From Paenibacillus tyrphae (GTDB lineage: Bacteria; Bacillota; Bacilli; Paenibacillales; NBRC-103111), in assembly GCF_024158745.1 (NCBI RefSeq), contig NZ_JAMZAW010000015.1:124001-188000 (forward strand): DNA of 64,000 nucleotides, given 5' to 3'. The translations under genes were made by a program, and so were the position numbers. Shown here one piece after another: positions 1 to 7,766 of the stretch. The notes below the pieces were generated by a model, which ran no database searches, had not been told where the DNA came from, and saw nothing but the letters and a program-made list of their open reading frames with translations. Numbering within the stretch: the first letter of the stretch is position 1; every line of letters begins with the position of its first letter.

Positions 1-860
1 AACCGCGAAAACGAATCGCCAATCGTCATACCAACGCCTTGACCGAGCCCCAGACCGATGCCCGCGCCCAAGAAGGCCGACGGATTCCCTTCGTTCTTCG
101 CCGCGCTTTCCAGCGTATTGAAGGTTCTTTCCTGCTGGTAGGAGAAGCCGAGAATGTCCATTTCCGCTTTTTTCGCCAGTGCTTCCTTTAACCGCTTCGT
201 GGCCGGATCTTCCTCGGGAAGATTGATGGAATCGATCTGGAAGCCGACCAGACGAATCCCGTACTCTTGAAAAATCGAAACGATTCGACTTTCCATATGT
301 TTGGATATTTCGGAGATATAGGCGTTGATTTCCAGAATGCTAATTTTTTTATGTACCAGATAGGAGGAGATAAGCTCCTTGATGTTCATCATCAAGATGC
401 TGCGAAAATATTTGCCGAGCGCCGCCTGATCGACCGCCGGAAGCGTTCCGACCAGCTTAAGCAGAAACTTGCGTGTATCTTCGATCTGGATGCCTAATTG
501 GCCGAACGCGCGGACCGATACCATCATGTGATATTTGGGCTCCTGCAGTTGAATCGGAGTCGGCGTCCCCCATTTCAAGTCCAGCTTATGCAGCTTGTTC
601 ACAAACCAAATTTCCGCAGTAAACGGCGACTTGCCGCCAAAAGGCAAATTGACGACGGAGGAAAGGACCGGAATATTTTGCGTCGATAACGTATGCCGGC
701 CGGGACCGAGCAGGTCAAGCGCCTCCCCGCCTTTGAACAGCAGCGCTTCCTGGGTTTCGTTGACGATCAGCTGAGTCCATGTGCCTAGTTCTTGATTCGG
801 ATATTTCCATACCAATAAATCGGGCGGCCCGTCGAATTTGACTACTTCTATAATTGCCAT
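1..860 (-). CDS. SPFH-domain protein, YdjI-like (3' end outside window)
   Basis: The reading frame opens at ATG 858-860, behind GGAAAGGGG, and runs off the left edge, so about 286 residues are seen and the C terminus is missing. It begins MAIIEVVKFDGPPDLLVWKY and contains the SPFH/virion-core-like pattern of YdjI proteins: an N-terminal beta-rich part with LLFKGGEALDLLGPGRHTL, a central band-7 segment, then a helical part with KRLKEALAKKAEMDILGFSYQ and a glycine-rich stretch (GAGIGLGLGQG). YdjI-type proteins work at the membrane with PspA-like stress systems in Bacillus; that role is only by family. No partner gene is visible downstream within the window. Confidence 0.8.
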   Translation of the reverse strand, partial: MAIIEVVKFDGPPDLLVWKYPNQELGTWTQLIVNETQEALLFKGGEALDLLGPGRHTLSTQNIPVLSSVVNLPFGGKSPFTAEIWFVNKLHKLDLKWGTPTPIQLQEPKYHMMVSVRAFGQLGIQIEDTRKFLLKLVGTLPAVDQAALGKYFRSILMMNIKELISSYLVHKKISILEINAYISEISKHMESRIVSIFQEYGIRLVGFQIDSINLPEEDPATKRLKEALAKKAEMDILGFSYQQERTFNTLESAAKNEGNPSAFLGAGIGLGLGQGVGMTIGDSFSR

Positions 861-1123
861 CTAGGTACCCCTTTCCATATGCTGGTCTCACGTGTAATCC
901 TTTTACATTAATATACTACGAAACCAACCCTTTTTGGACTCAAAATTTTCCATTTGATGCGTTATAACAGACATTTTTGCTAGATTTCGACAAGATGCGA
1001 CAGGACTTGGAGGGAGCTTGTCGAAGGGAATGTCCCTTAAGTCTTAGTGATTATTCTCCTAAAATTACATTGAGGTATAATGGTGTCAGTCATTGAGATT
1101 TTTAAAAAGGGGATGACAACAAT

Positions 1124-1315
1124 ATGGCTAAGAGGGATGGAGTGAACCCGATAGATTGGGCGCGCATCGATGACCGGGAGCAAGGCGGAAAAATCGTTAT
1201 TCGAGAGGTAAACAAAATATCCGAGCTTGAAGGAATTAGTGCGGATTTTATAGATACCCTTTCACAAGCTATGAAGGAGTATGAAGAAACTCTGAAAGGG
1301 GTAAAGGATAGATAA
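1124..1315 (+). CDS. small hypothetical protein, 63 aa
   Basis: A short plus-strand frame of 63 codons with a clear ribosome binding site (AAAGGGGATG, about 8 bases before ATG). The product is charged and probably helical (DTLSQAMKEYEETLKGVKDR at the end), with no signal peptide or membrane segment. A TATAAT hexamer at 1076-1081 suits a promoter, although no good -35 is visible. A hairpin at 1336-1369 follows the stop. I do not recognise the family. The binding site, promoter-like element and terminator support a real gene rather than chance. Confidence 0.6.
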   Translation: MAKRDGVNPIDWARIDDREQGGKIVIREVNKISELEGISADFIDTLSQAMKEYEETLKGVKDR

Positions 1316-1335
1316 AGACTCACGAATACAGCAAA

Positions 1336-1369
1336 AAATGGGCCGAGGACCACGGTCCCCAACCCATTT
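1336..1369. terminator. hairpin between convergent genes
   Basis: AAATGGG (1336-1342) pairs with CCCATTT (1363-1369), and inner GGACC/GGTCC can pair as well. It lies between the convergent 63-aa gene and the secreted stalk-domain gene. A-rich sequence on the left gives a U-tract for minus-strand transcripts, so it probably ends the stalk gene and perhaps both. Confidence 0.5.
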
Positions 1370-1408
1370 GTCACAGCCTCGCAAGGCAGGCTTCTTTGCA
1401 AACTTGTC

Positions 1409-2278
1409 TTATTTGTCTTCGTAGATTACAACGGATTTCGATTCTTCTTCCCATTTCACAACGGCTTTCAAAGCCTCGCTAACGAAACGGGCAGGCACGA
1501 CGGTATTGCCTTCCACAATAGCCGCCGGCACTTCCAGCGTCACTTCTTTGCCGTTCACATAAGCCTTCGTGCTATCAACGAAAAGTTTAACGGTGATGCC
1601 GTCGCGAGTAACCGTCACGGAGCGTTCTTCCGGATTCCAGCTCACTTCCGCTTTCAGAGCTTCGGAGATGGCCCGGAAAGGTACCAGAGTGCTGCCCTCA
1701 CGGATGAAGGGACGGACTTCCATCGAAGGCTCTTCACCATTGACAAACAATTGCACGCCGGATTTTCCAAGCTTCTCGTAAAGCTTACCAAGCTTCTTGT
1801 AAGCATTGAGGTTCTTCACGTTTGCTTTTACAGCTTCTTTCTGAACATAAACCGCATCGGTTACGTTACCTTGATTGTCGAGCAGATCGGCTGCCGCGGA
1901 AAGTGCAGCGTCTTTTTCGACGATAGCTTCCAATTCAGCCTTCTTCTCGGCCGTAAGCTGTGTTTCGTATTTGGTCAACAGAAGATCGGCAAGAACGGCA
2001 CCGGCCGGTTTGTCTTTCACATTTTCAATGGCGTTGAGCAAGCCTTTATAGCCGTTTTTGCCGTTGTTTTCATAAGTCGTACCCGTAACGGATGCCTTCG
2101 GTTCTACCTCTACTTTAACCTTGACGTCTTTTTCTTTGCCGACAGTGATTGCTTGAGCTGCAGCTTCCGCTCTGTCGGAGCGGTTGTCATTATCGGACTT
2201 TGCCAATGCGGAACCGGCCATCAGGCTGGTTGCGACGACGCAAGATGCGGCGATCATCATAGGTTTTTTCATGTTCAT
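1409..2278 (-). CDS. secreted stalk-domain (copper amine oxidase N-like) protein
   Basis: The start ATG at 2276-2278 sits behind AAAGGAGAG; a second ATG six bases on (MKKPMM) would keep the same signal peptide. The 289-residue product has a signal peptide (KKPMMIAASCVVATSLMAGSALA), a charged alpha-helical middle (about residues 30-185) and a C-terminal stalk domain (about 188-287) with the repeated LVPFRAISEALKAEVSWN / VVPARFVSEALKAVVKWE pattern. Such domains are common in exported Paenibacillus proteins and are thought to bind the cell surface or other proteins; the precise role is unknown. It appears monocistronic, with a hairpin after the stop. Confidence 0.85.
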   Translation of the reverse strand: MNMKKPMMIAASCVVATSLMAGSALAKSDNDNRSDRAEAAAQAITVGKEKDVKVKVEVEPKASVTGTTYENNGKNGYKGLLNAIENVKDKPAGAVLADLLLTKYETQLTAEKKAELEAIVEKDAALSAAADLLDNQGNVTDAVYVQKEAVKANVKNLNAYKKLGKLYEKLGKSGVQLFVNGEEPSMEVRPFIREGSTLVPFRAISEALKAEVSWNPEERSVTVTRDGITVKLFVDSTKAYVNGKEVTLEVPAAIVEGNTVVPARFVSEALKAVVKWEEESKSVVIYEDK

Positions 2279-2399
2279 CAATAACTCTCCTTTGTTGGTT
2301 AAAAATTCTTGTTTGCATGAGCTCACTAAGTTGTTCGTTCCCGTTAATTTTTTTGTGGGGAGTTCGAAAAAAAATTAAAACTTTTTTCACTGTTCTTGG

Positions 2400-2654
2400 T
2401 TATAGGACTCCGCTTAATTTGTTGGAAACGATGCTCCGCTCCAGCTTTACATGCAGCAGCTCTGTTCGTAAATCTTTGCCCATGTTATGTAAGGCAGACA
2501 CAATCTCTTCCGCCGTAAGCACATGGATCGTGTTCGCTTTTTTCGCAATATAATCTAGTATCGTTTCGACACATTCCTCGCAGCTTCCGATTTTATCCGC
2601 GAGCAGACGTTCTTCCTCAAGTAGATTTTCATATTTGCTTTGTAAGTTGTTCAT
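2400..2654 (-). CDS. hypothetical coiled-coil protein, 84 aa
   Basis: An 84-residue frame with ATG at 2652-2654 behind GAGAGGAG. The product is strongly helical and charged: an N-terminal coiled-coil-like stretch (LQSKYENLLEEERLLADKIG), a CEEC pair near residue 25-28, and a second amphipathic part (TAEEIVSALHNMGKDLRTEL). No signal peptide or membrane segment. It lies 121 bases upstream of the stalk gene on the same strand, so the two could be co-transcribed. The family is not recognised. The CEEC pair could bind metal or be redox-active, which is a guess. Confidence 0.6.
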   Translation of the reverse strand: MNNLQSKYENLLEEERLLADKIGSCEECVETILDYIAKKANTIHVLTAEEIVSALHNMGKDLRTELLHVKLERSIVSNKLSGVL

Positions 2655-2822
2655 TTTATCCGGGCTCCTCTCGATTAGCTATTTTGCCAACCAACTTAGA
2701 GACCATATTAACATTTGTTAAACTTTATTTAAACAGATTCAACAATTAGTTGAATTAAACATTGAATGATTAAACTTTACGTTGAGTCACAACCGCTCCC
2801 CCTCTCCTAACCAACTCTTTAC

Positions 2823-2851
2823 TTGGGTTCACAGGAAGATCGTGGTATACT
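2823..2851 (+). promoter_or_regulatory. sigma-A-type promoter of the ABC/GNAT cassette
   Basis: TTGGGT (2823-2828), a 17-base spacer, then TATACT (2846-2851). The predicted start of transcription is about 27 bases before the first GNAT-like gene. It is the only good promoter ahead of the four-gene cassette. Confidence 0.6.
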
Positions 2852-2884
2852 TTGGGCACATCTACCAAGGGGGAAATCGCTTGC

Positions 2885-3409
2885 ATGAGCTACTATTTTT
2901 CAATCTGCGCCTCCGAGAAATATCAGGAAAAGTACATCGAATTTATGCTGATGAACTATCAACAATTAAACCTCCCCTACTCGTTCCCGCTAACTCTTAG
3001 CTTCCTCGCAAGCCCGATTCTCATGAAGGAAGAAGCCATTCTATGCTTCAATGACGAAGACGAGTTGGTCGGGGCACTCGGTTATATTTACGGAACCGGC
3101 GAGAACGACTACCAAGATACGCATATCGTGCAGATTCAGGCCGTATTTTTGCTAGACGAATACCGCAGAACCCGTCTTTTTCTCCGGGGGCTCCAGTACT
3201 TGACCCAGTTCATCGCTCAGCTGAACAGACCGGTGACGGAACTTCGTTTCTGGACGCCGGTGCAGGACGATCTCCGCAAGCTGTGCGGCAAGCTGGCCGT
3301 GAGAACCGACGGCCGGGATACGGCGTTCGGCACGATGGAAGAATACCGCGCTCCGTTCTCCGATTGGCATGCTTACGCCATGAAGTTCCGTTACGAATCG
3401 TATTTTTGA
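2885..3409 (+). CDS. GNAT-like protein A, first gene of ABC exporter cassette
   Basis: Start chosen at ATG 2885 (MSYYFSICASEKY), after AAGGGGG; an upstream ATG at 2852 overlaps the promoter and is unlikely. The 174-residue product resembles a GNAT fold: strand LVGALGYIYG, a central QIQAVFLLDEY strand, then RRTRLFLRGLQYL where the acetyl-CoA loop should be. The usual R/QxxGxG/A glycines are not clear, so catalysis is doubtful. It is a paralogue of the protein at 5608-6132: equal length and an aligned RLFxxGLxxL...D..L..L..K(L/F)A core. Only 20 bases separate it from the exporter gene, so the two are probably co-transcribed. Confidence 0.7.
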   Translation: MSYYFSICASEKYQEKYIEFMLMNYQQLNLPYSFPLTLSFLASPILMKEEAILCFNDEDELVGALGYIYGTGENDYQDTHIVQIQAVFLLDEYRRTRLFLRGLQYLTQFIAQLNRPVTELRFWTPVQDDLRKLCGKLAVRTDGRDTAFGTMEEYRAPFSDWHAYAMKFRYESYF

Positions 3410-3429
3410 CCCTGGAAGGGAATCACTCT

Positions 3430-5592
3430 ATGCTCACCGTCATTACGAACCTGTTGCGCTACATGCGTCCGTACAAGCTGCTGGCGTCTTTCTTTTTCCT
3501 AACGTTATTTCTGGATCTCGCCTTCGTATCGCTGGCTCCCTTGAGCTTTAAATTCATGATCGACAAAGCGATCACGCCGCAGGACATCGACTACTTCTTC
3601 CTCATTCTTGCCGTTCTCGGAATCGGCGGCCTGATCGGATTCAGCGCCGGTGTCATAAGCGATTATGCGCTGGCCCGGTTGATTGCGAAGGTACAGCAGG
3701 ATCTCAGAATGGGGTTGTTCGACCATATGCAGCATACGAACATCGGCTTTTTCCAGAAAGCCCGCTCGGGCGAGCTGCTTTCTTATTATTCCGTCGATTT
3801 GCCTTCGATCGCGCAAGCGATGCAGGTCATCCTGACCATTGGCATCCAGTCGTTTTCCGTCGTGGTCATCAGCACGGTCGTCTTGTTCTATTTGCAGTGG
3901 AGCATGGCCCTGCTGATTTTGCTTGGGGCCGTTGTTATTTTTGCCGGTCCATATTTGCTGGGCAGACGTGCCGAAGCCGTCAATTCCGCGTACAAGGACC
4001 AGTTCGCCCGCCTAACCGGCGTCGTGCAGGAGAACATCAAAGCCCAGAAAGTGATTAAAGGCTTCAACCTGCAGGAAGCGATGACGAACAAGTTCGGCGC
4101 CATGCTGCAAGCTTTGTCCGTTACCCATTACAAGAAAAATGTCGTCAACGCCCAGCTTGAGCGCCTTCCGATGATCAGTCTGCTCCTTATTAATTTTTCG
4201 ATTATCGGGTTCGGCTCGTACCTGGCGCTTCGCGGCCATCTTAGTGTGGGGGCGCTGGTCGCCTTTTTTACCATGTATACCTCCATGGGCAACTCGGTGT
4301 TCAATCTAACCATTGCGATCCCGGCTTTTACGGATGCTTCGGTGAGTATGAAGCGAATTCAAGAGCTGTTAAGCGAGCCTCGGGAAGCAACGGGAGAAAC
4401 CCGTTTCACTCTCACAGAGGGACGCCCGCCGGAGATTGCGCTTGAGGACGTTTCGTTCCGCTATGCGGGACAGCAGCAGGATGTGCTGAAGCACGTCCGT
4501 CTGCACATCCCTCCGGGCACTACAACAGCCTTTGTCGGCTCCAGCGGTTCGGGAAAAAGCACGCTGCTGCAGCTGCTGCTCGGCTTCTATACTCCGCAGG
4601 AGGGGCAGATCCGCATGAACGGCAGCCCTCTGCGGGAGCTGGATCTAGGGTCTTACCGGGAGCAGATCGGCGTCGTGTTTCAGGACAATTTCTTATTTCA
4701 CGGCACGATTCTGGACAATATTCGCCTCAGCAAGCCAGATGCCAGCGAGGAAGAGGTCATAGAGGCGGCGAAAAAAGCCGAAATCCACGACTTCATCATG
4801 AGCCTTCCGGAGGGCTACCATACCCAAGTGCTGGACGAAGGGAGCAACTTTTCCGGCGGTCAAAGGCAGCGGATCGCTATTGCCCGCGCCATCGTGAGGA
4901 ACCCCTCAATCCTGCTGCTGGACGAAGCCACGTCAGCGCTGGACCCGATCTCGGAGGCTTCGATCAACCGGACGTTCGCCGAGCTGTCTCATAACCGGAC
5001 GGTGATTACGGTGACCCACCGGCTCTCCGCGATAACTGAAGCAGACCAAATTTTCGTCTTCGACCAAGGACATCTGGTGGATAGCGGCACCCACGCGCAG
5101 ATGCTCCGGGCAGGCGGCTTCTACAAAGAGCTGTGGGACAAACAGAGCGGCTTGTCCGTATCGCCGAGTGGGCAGGAAGCGGACATTGACGAGGAGCGGC
5201 TATCCCGGCTTCCTTTCTTCCAGGGGATGCATGCGGATGTGCTGAAGGAAATCAAGGGCCTGTTCCATACGGAAACGTTCACTGCCGGACAGCCTGTCAT
5301 TTACCAAGGGGACCAGGGGGAGAAATTTTATCTCATCGCCCGCGGGCGGGTGGAGGTCTCCAAGCGCTCTTCCACTGTGCCCGAGAGCCGGATACGGCTG
5401 GCCGTTCTGGAGGATGGGGATCATTTCGGAGAGATGGCGCTGCTGGATAACGCCCCGCGAAATGCCGATGTAACGGCGATGACCTCTTGCGTCTTTTTGA
5501 CTTTGCAAAGGAAGGCGTTCGCTTATGTGTTGTCTCAATATCCCGAGATCGATGCGCGTATACGGCAGACGCTGCTGGAACGCAGGAAGTAG
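3430..5592 (+). CDS. ABC exporter with C-terminal cyclic-nucleotide-binding domain
   Basis: Start chosen at ATG 3430 (MLTVITNLLRYMRPYK) after GGAAGGGA; the longer in-frame start lies inside the preceding gene. The 720-residue protein has a six-helix exporter membrane domain (about 1-300), an ATPase domain (about 335-575) with Walker A GSSGSGKST, signature SGGQRQR, Walker B ILLLDEAT and an H-loop in TVTHRLS, then a cNMP/Crp-type domain (about 590-720) with the phosphate-binding-cassette-like FGEMALLDNAPRNADV. This half-transporter would act as a homodimer in the membrane. The extra domain implies gating by a ligand or an autoinhibitory role. Substrate is unknown; the neighbouring peptide gene is a candidate. 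Confidence 0.9.
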   Translation: MLTVITNLLRYMRPYKLLASFFFLTLFLDLAFVSLAPLSFKFMIDKAITPQDIDYFFLILAVLGIGGLIGFSAGVISDYALARLIAKVQQDLRMGLFDHMQHTNIGFFQKARSGELLSYYSVDLPSIAQAMQVILTIGIQSFSVVVISTVVLFYLQWSMALLILLGAVVIFAGPYLLGRRAEAVNSAYKDQFARLTGVVQENIKAQKVIKGFNLQEAMTNKFGAMLQALSVTHYKKNVVNAQLERLPMISLLLINFSIIGFGSYLALRGHLSVGALVAFFTMYTSMGNSVFNLTIAIPAFTDASVSMKRIQELLSEPREATGETRFTLTEGRPPEIALEDVSFRYAGQQQDVLKHVRLHIPPGTTTAFVGSSGSGKSTLLQLLLGFYTPQEGQIRMNGSPLRELDLGSYREQIGVVFQDNFLFHGTILDNIRLSKPDASEEEVIEAAKKAEIHDFIMSLPEGYHTQVLDEGSNFSGGQRQRIAIARAIVRNPSILLLDEATSALDPISEASINRTFAELSHNRTVITVTHRLSAITEADQIFVFDQGHLVDSGTHAQMLRAGGFYKELWDKQSGLSVSPSGQEADIDEERLSRLPFFQGMHADVLKEIKGLFHTETFTAGQPVIYQGDQGEKFYLIARGRVEVSKRSSTVPESRIRLAVLEDGDHFGEMALLDNAPRNADVTAMTSCVFLTLQRKAFAYVLSQYPEIDARIRQTLLERRK

Positions 5593-5607
5593 GAGGAGCG
5601 AATCTCA

Positions 5608-6132
5608 ATGTTAGCGGAATACCGCGTTTGCCGCAGTGATGAAGATTATGCGCAGTATGCTTTATTTTTTATCCGCCACCGCCAAGATTTCAGCCGTCAT
5701 TTTTCCTTGGCCGATGCCCTCATGCATACGTTGGAAACGATCCAGACGTCGACTATTGTTCTGGTGATCGATAAGAAAGGACAAACGATCGGCTGGGCTC
5801 ATTACCGGTATATGACACCTGACGGCGAAGCGCATCCGGAAGGCGAGATTGCCTTCGTGGATTCGGCGATCACGACCGAGGCTCATCGCAGCAGCCGTCT
5901 GTTCGTCGAAGGCTTCCGCCATCTGGTGCATCATATGGCAGCCGAGAATCGCGGCATCCGCGTTTTTCAGTTCCACGCCTTGGCCGACAACGCGTATTTA
6001 ACCCGGCTTTACTCTAAGTTCGCCCGGATCATCGGCCGGCGGGAGGGCTACCACGGGACGGAAAACCTGTTTTCCGCCGACTTCGCCGCCCTGCTTCATT
6101 ATGTTGCAAAGTACACAAAATCACAGGATTGA
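5608..6132 (+). CDS. GNAT-like protein B, third gene of ABC exporter cassette
   Basis: ATG at 5608 follows AGGAGGAGCG, 15 bases after the exporter stop. The 174-residue product is a GNAT-like protein: beta strands IVLVIDKKGQTIGWAHYRY and GEIAFVDSAI, then HRSSRLFVEGFRHLVHHMAA, and a C-terminal part with HALADNAYLTRLYSKFA. It is paralogous to the protein at 2885-3409. The acetyl-CoA loop again lacks clear glycines. Two such proteins around one exporter suggest a heterodimer or two acylation or recognition steps on one substrate. That is inference; no catalytic evidence exists in the sequence. Confidence 0.7.
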   Translation: MLAEYRVCRSDEDYAQYALFFIRHRQDFSRHFSLADALMHTLETIQTSTIVLVIDKKGQTIGWAHYRYMTPDGEAHPEGEIAFVDSAITTEAHRSSRLFVEGFRHLVHHMAAENRGIRVFQFHALADNAYLTRLYSKFARIIGRREGYHGTENLFSADFAALLHYVAKYTKSQD

Positions 6133-6197
6133 CCTTCCATTGTTGGGCGTGTTATCCTACGAATACAGGACTATTTTCATGCAAAGGAGGGCTTTGT

Positions 6198-6305
6198 ATG
6201 TTTCCCCCAAGAACCGGTTTGAACGGTAAAGGCGATCGAAAGCCGCTTAGCTTCGCGGATCTGCTTAAGCTGAATGAGCAAGTGAGAGTATCCGAAGCGA
6301 AATAA
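6198..6305 (+). CDS. 35-aa peptide gene at the end of the ABC/GNAT cassette
   Basis: ATG 6198-6200 follows a near-ideal ribosome binding site (AAAGGAGG, 8 bases away). The frame encodes 35 residues starting MFPPRTGLNGKGDRKPLSF and ending LNEQVRVSEAK, then TAA. A strong terminator follows 17 bases later. The product is basic in its N-terminal half (PPRTGLNGKGDRK) with an amphipathic helix-like C-terminal half (SFADLLKLNEQV). It has no signal peptide. It could be a substrate of the exporter and GNAT-like proteins, a signalling peptide, or a small regulatory subunit. The family is not recognised. Confidence 0.6.
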   Translation: MFPPRTGLNGKGDRKPLSFADLLKLNEQVRVSEAK

Positions 6306-6322
6306 TGAGTGTAGATCGAAAG

Positions 6323-6356
6323 ACCTGCCGGGGCGATGGTTGAGGCAGGTTTTTTG
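6323..6356 (+). terminator. rho-independent terminator of the ABC/GNAT/peptide cassette
   Basis: ACCTGCC (6323-6329) pairs with GGCAGGT (6344-6350), followed at once by a run of T. It closes the plus-strand cassette right after the 35-aa peptide gene. Confidence 0.85.
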
Positions 6357-6360
6357 CTTG

Positions 6361-6402
6361 AAAAATAAGAAGAGCATCGTCCACCTGGGGCGATGCTCTT
6401 CT
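6361..6402 (-). terminator. terminator of the SUFU gene
   Basis: A perfect 12-base inverted repeat, AGAAGAGCATCG (6368-6379) with its complement at 6391-6402. Read on the minus strand it is followed by TTATTTTT, so it ends the convergent SUFU transcript. Confidence 0.8.
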
Positions 6403-6466
6403 GCGTTCTAAGGCAGCAATATACCATAATAAATCGTGGATTTAGCTCGCCTTTTCGCTTGCGAAC

Positions 6467-7207
6467 CTATTTCCTCCGAAATGGAATAACCGACGACCGG
6501 CACACATTTTTCCGGTTCACCCGAACGATTTCGTTGATGCCGTATTTGTCGAATTTATCGGTCAAGTCATTGCAGCCGTATTTCAATTTGAACTCCATCT
6601 CTTCCTGATACAAGGGAACAATGGAGTAGAACCGGATCGTTCTTTCCGAGTCCATCTCCAGCGTCAGAAAATCGCGGTGCACCATGATAGGCGGCAGCAA
6701 AATGACTCCGTTTAATTTCGTCCGATCCGACAAAGGACGCGCGGGATCGCCGTTAGGCACCGTATGTCCGTGACCAAGCCACGTCTCGTACTCGTGAGGA
6801 AGCCTGGCCAGCATCTTGAGCCACCGGACCGGCCAATAATTGTCCTCGTCGGCGAAAGCTTCCTGCGTAATCGGCCATTCGGGCGGCAAACAAATCATCA
6901 CTTCCGCATAATTGTAGCCCTCGATACCTTCGGGAACGTTCATCGGCATATAGCTCATCCCCGTCGTAAACAACGTGTGGTAATTCCGTTCCTGCGTCGG
7001 CTTAACGTGATAAACATCGATATGGACGATATCGGAAATTATTTCATGAAATACGTTGTCGATCTCGCCGATGTATGTCTCGAAATGCCGTTCGATCTTC
7101 TCGTTCCAGCCATCCTCGCCATAGTTGGGCGGCATCCAGCTGCGTTCCTTGTCCTCATGCTTATAAATCGGGTTGCCCGATTCCGAATAATCCGAAGGCT
7201 TGACCAA
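6467..7207 (-). CDS. suppressor-of-fused (SUFU) domain protein
   Basis: The product matches the bacterial SUFU family: a central YHTLFTTGMSYMPMNVPEG, the stretch AEVMICLPPEWPIT, WPVRWLKMLARLPHEYETWLGHGHT, then LNGVILLPPI and a C-terminal FYSIVPLYQEEMEFKLKYG. I chose TTG 7207 because AGAGGTG lies seven bases upstream; a longer TTG start at 7249 is possible but has a weak site. With this start it has 246 residues, cytoplasmic, no signal. Bacterial SUFU proteins are often found as immunity or toxin-linked proteins, but no toxin is next to it here. It is a single gene with its own terminator. Confidence 0.85.
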   Translation of the reverse strand: MVKPSDYSESGNPIYKHEDKERSWMPPNYGEDGWNEKIERHFETYIGEIDNVFHEIISDIVHIDVYHVKPTQERNYHTLFTTGMSYMPMNVPEGIEGYNYAEVMICLPPEWPITQEAFADEDNYWPVRWLKMLARLPHEYETWLGHGHTVPNGDPARPLSDRTKLNGVILLPPIMVHRDFLTLEMDSERTIRFYSIVPLYQEEMEFKLKYGCNDLTDKFDKYGINEIVRVNRKNVCRSSVIPFRRK

Positions 7208-7334
7208 AGAAATGCACCTCTGCTCTCGATTCGTCCCCTTTTTTTCCAAACTGCGGCACTTCTCTTATTATCGACAGAACGATGGGGAGATTGAATAGAG
7301 GGACAGCCGATAAAATGTTTGCTGCAAACAAAAA

Positions 7335-7370
7335 AGGAGTCCTTCCTCTTTTTCAGAGGGTTGAACTCCT
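7335..7370 (-). terminator. terminator of the retropepsin gene, repeated at 8150
   Basis: AGGAGT (7335-7340) pairs with ACTCCT (7365-7370), with an inner CCTCT/AGAGG. On the minus strand it is followed by TTTTTTG. A close copy of this hairpin occurs at 8150-8187. Confidence 0.75.
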
Positions 7371-7388
7371 CGACGCCTAAAGTGATCG

Positions 7389-7766
7389 CTATGAGTTGAC
7401 GATCATTGATTTTGTATCAATTATAAGACCGGCAGCTTTCATGAAATCGAAGCCAATAATTCCCTCGATTTCGATCCCGTAGTCCATGCTGCCAATCTCT
7501 ACTTGAAACTGCTCAATGGTGATACCATCAAATTCAATGGCATCCAAATATTTGGTATATACATACTCTATACCACCCACTCCTCGTATGGTGTCCACGA
7601 CGTCGTTTTCTTCTGGAACAACTCCGATGTCACGAACCAAATCGGCATTAAAGAGCGTGCTTGCCGAGCCCGTGTCCAGCAGAACCTTCTGCAGTTCAAG
7701 TTTCTTGCCTTTATAAACAATCGTAAGGCTTACAAAAGGCAGACCGTATTCCTCGGTTATGTTCAT
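7389..7766 (-). CDS. retropepsin-like aspartic protease
   Basis: A 125-residue single-domain aspartyl protease fold. The catalytic motif LLDTGSAST is at residues 29-37 (Asp31), and the C-terminal psi-loop glycine motif GIIGFDFM lies near residue 105. The length fits one retropepsin lobe, so it should be active as a homodimer. No signal peptide or membrane anchor, so it is probably cytoplasmic. Its ATG overlaps the TGA of the upstream 86-aa gene by four bases, so the pair is translationally coupled. Substrate unknown; the partner could be a substrate, inhibitor or targeting subunit. Confidence 0.85.
   Translation of the reverse strand: MNITEEYGLPFVSLTIVYKGKKLELQKVLLDTGSASTLFNADLVRDIGVVPEENDVVDTIRGVGGIEYVYTKYLDAIEFDGITIEQFQVEIGSMDYGIEIEGIIGFDFMKAAGLIIDTKSMIVNS

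Noticed and set aside
2184-2553. Short plus-strand ORFs opposite the stalk and coiled-coil genes
   Set aside because: Antisense frames without ribosome binding sites; hydrophobic appearance comes from the complement of the signal peptide.
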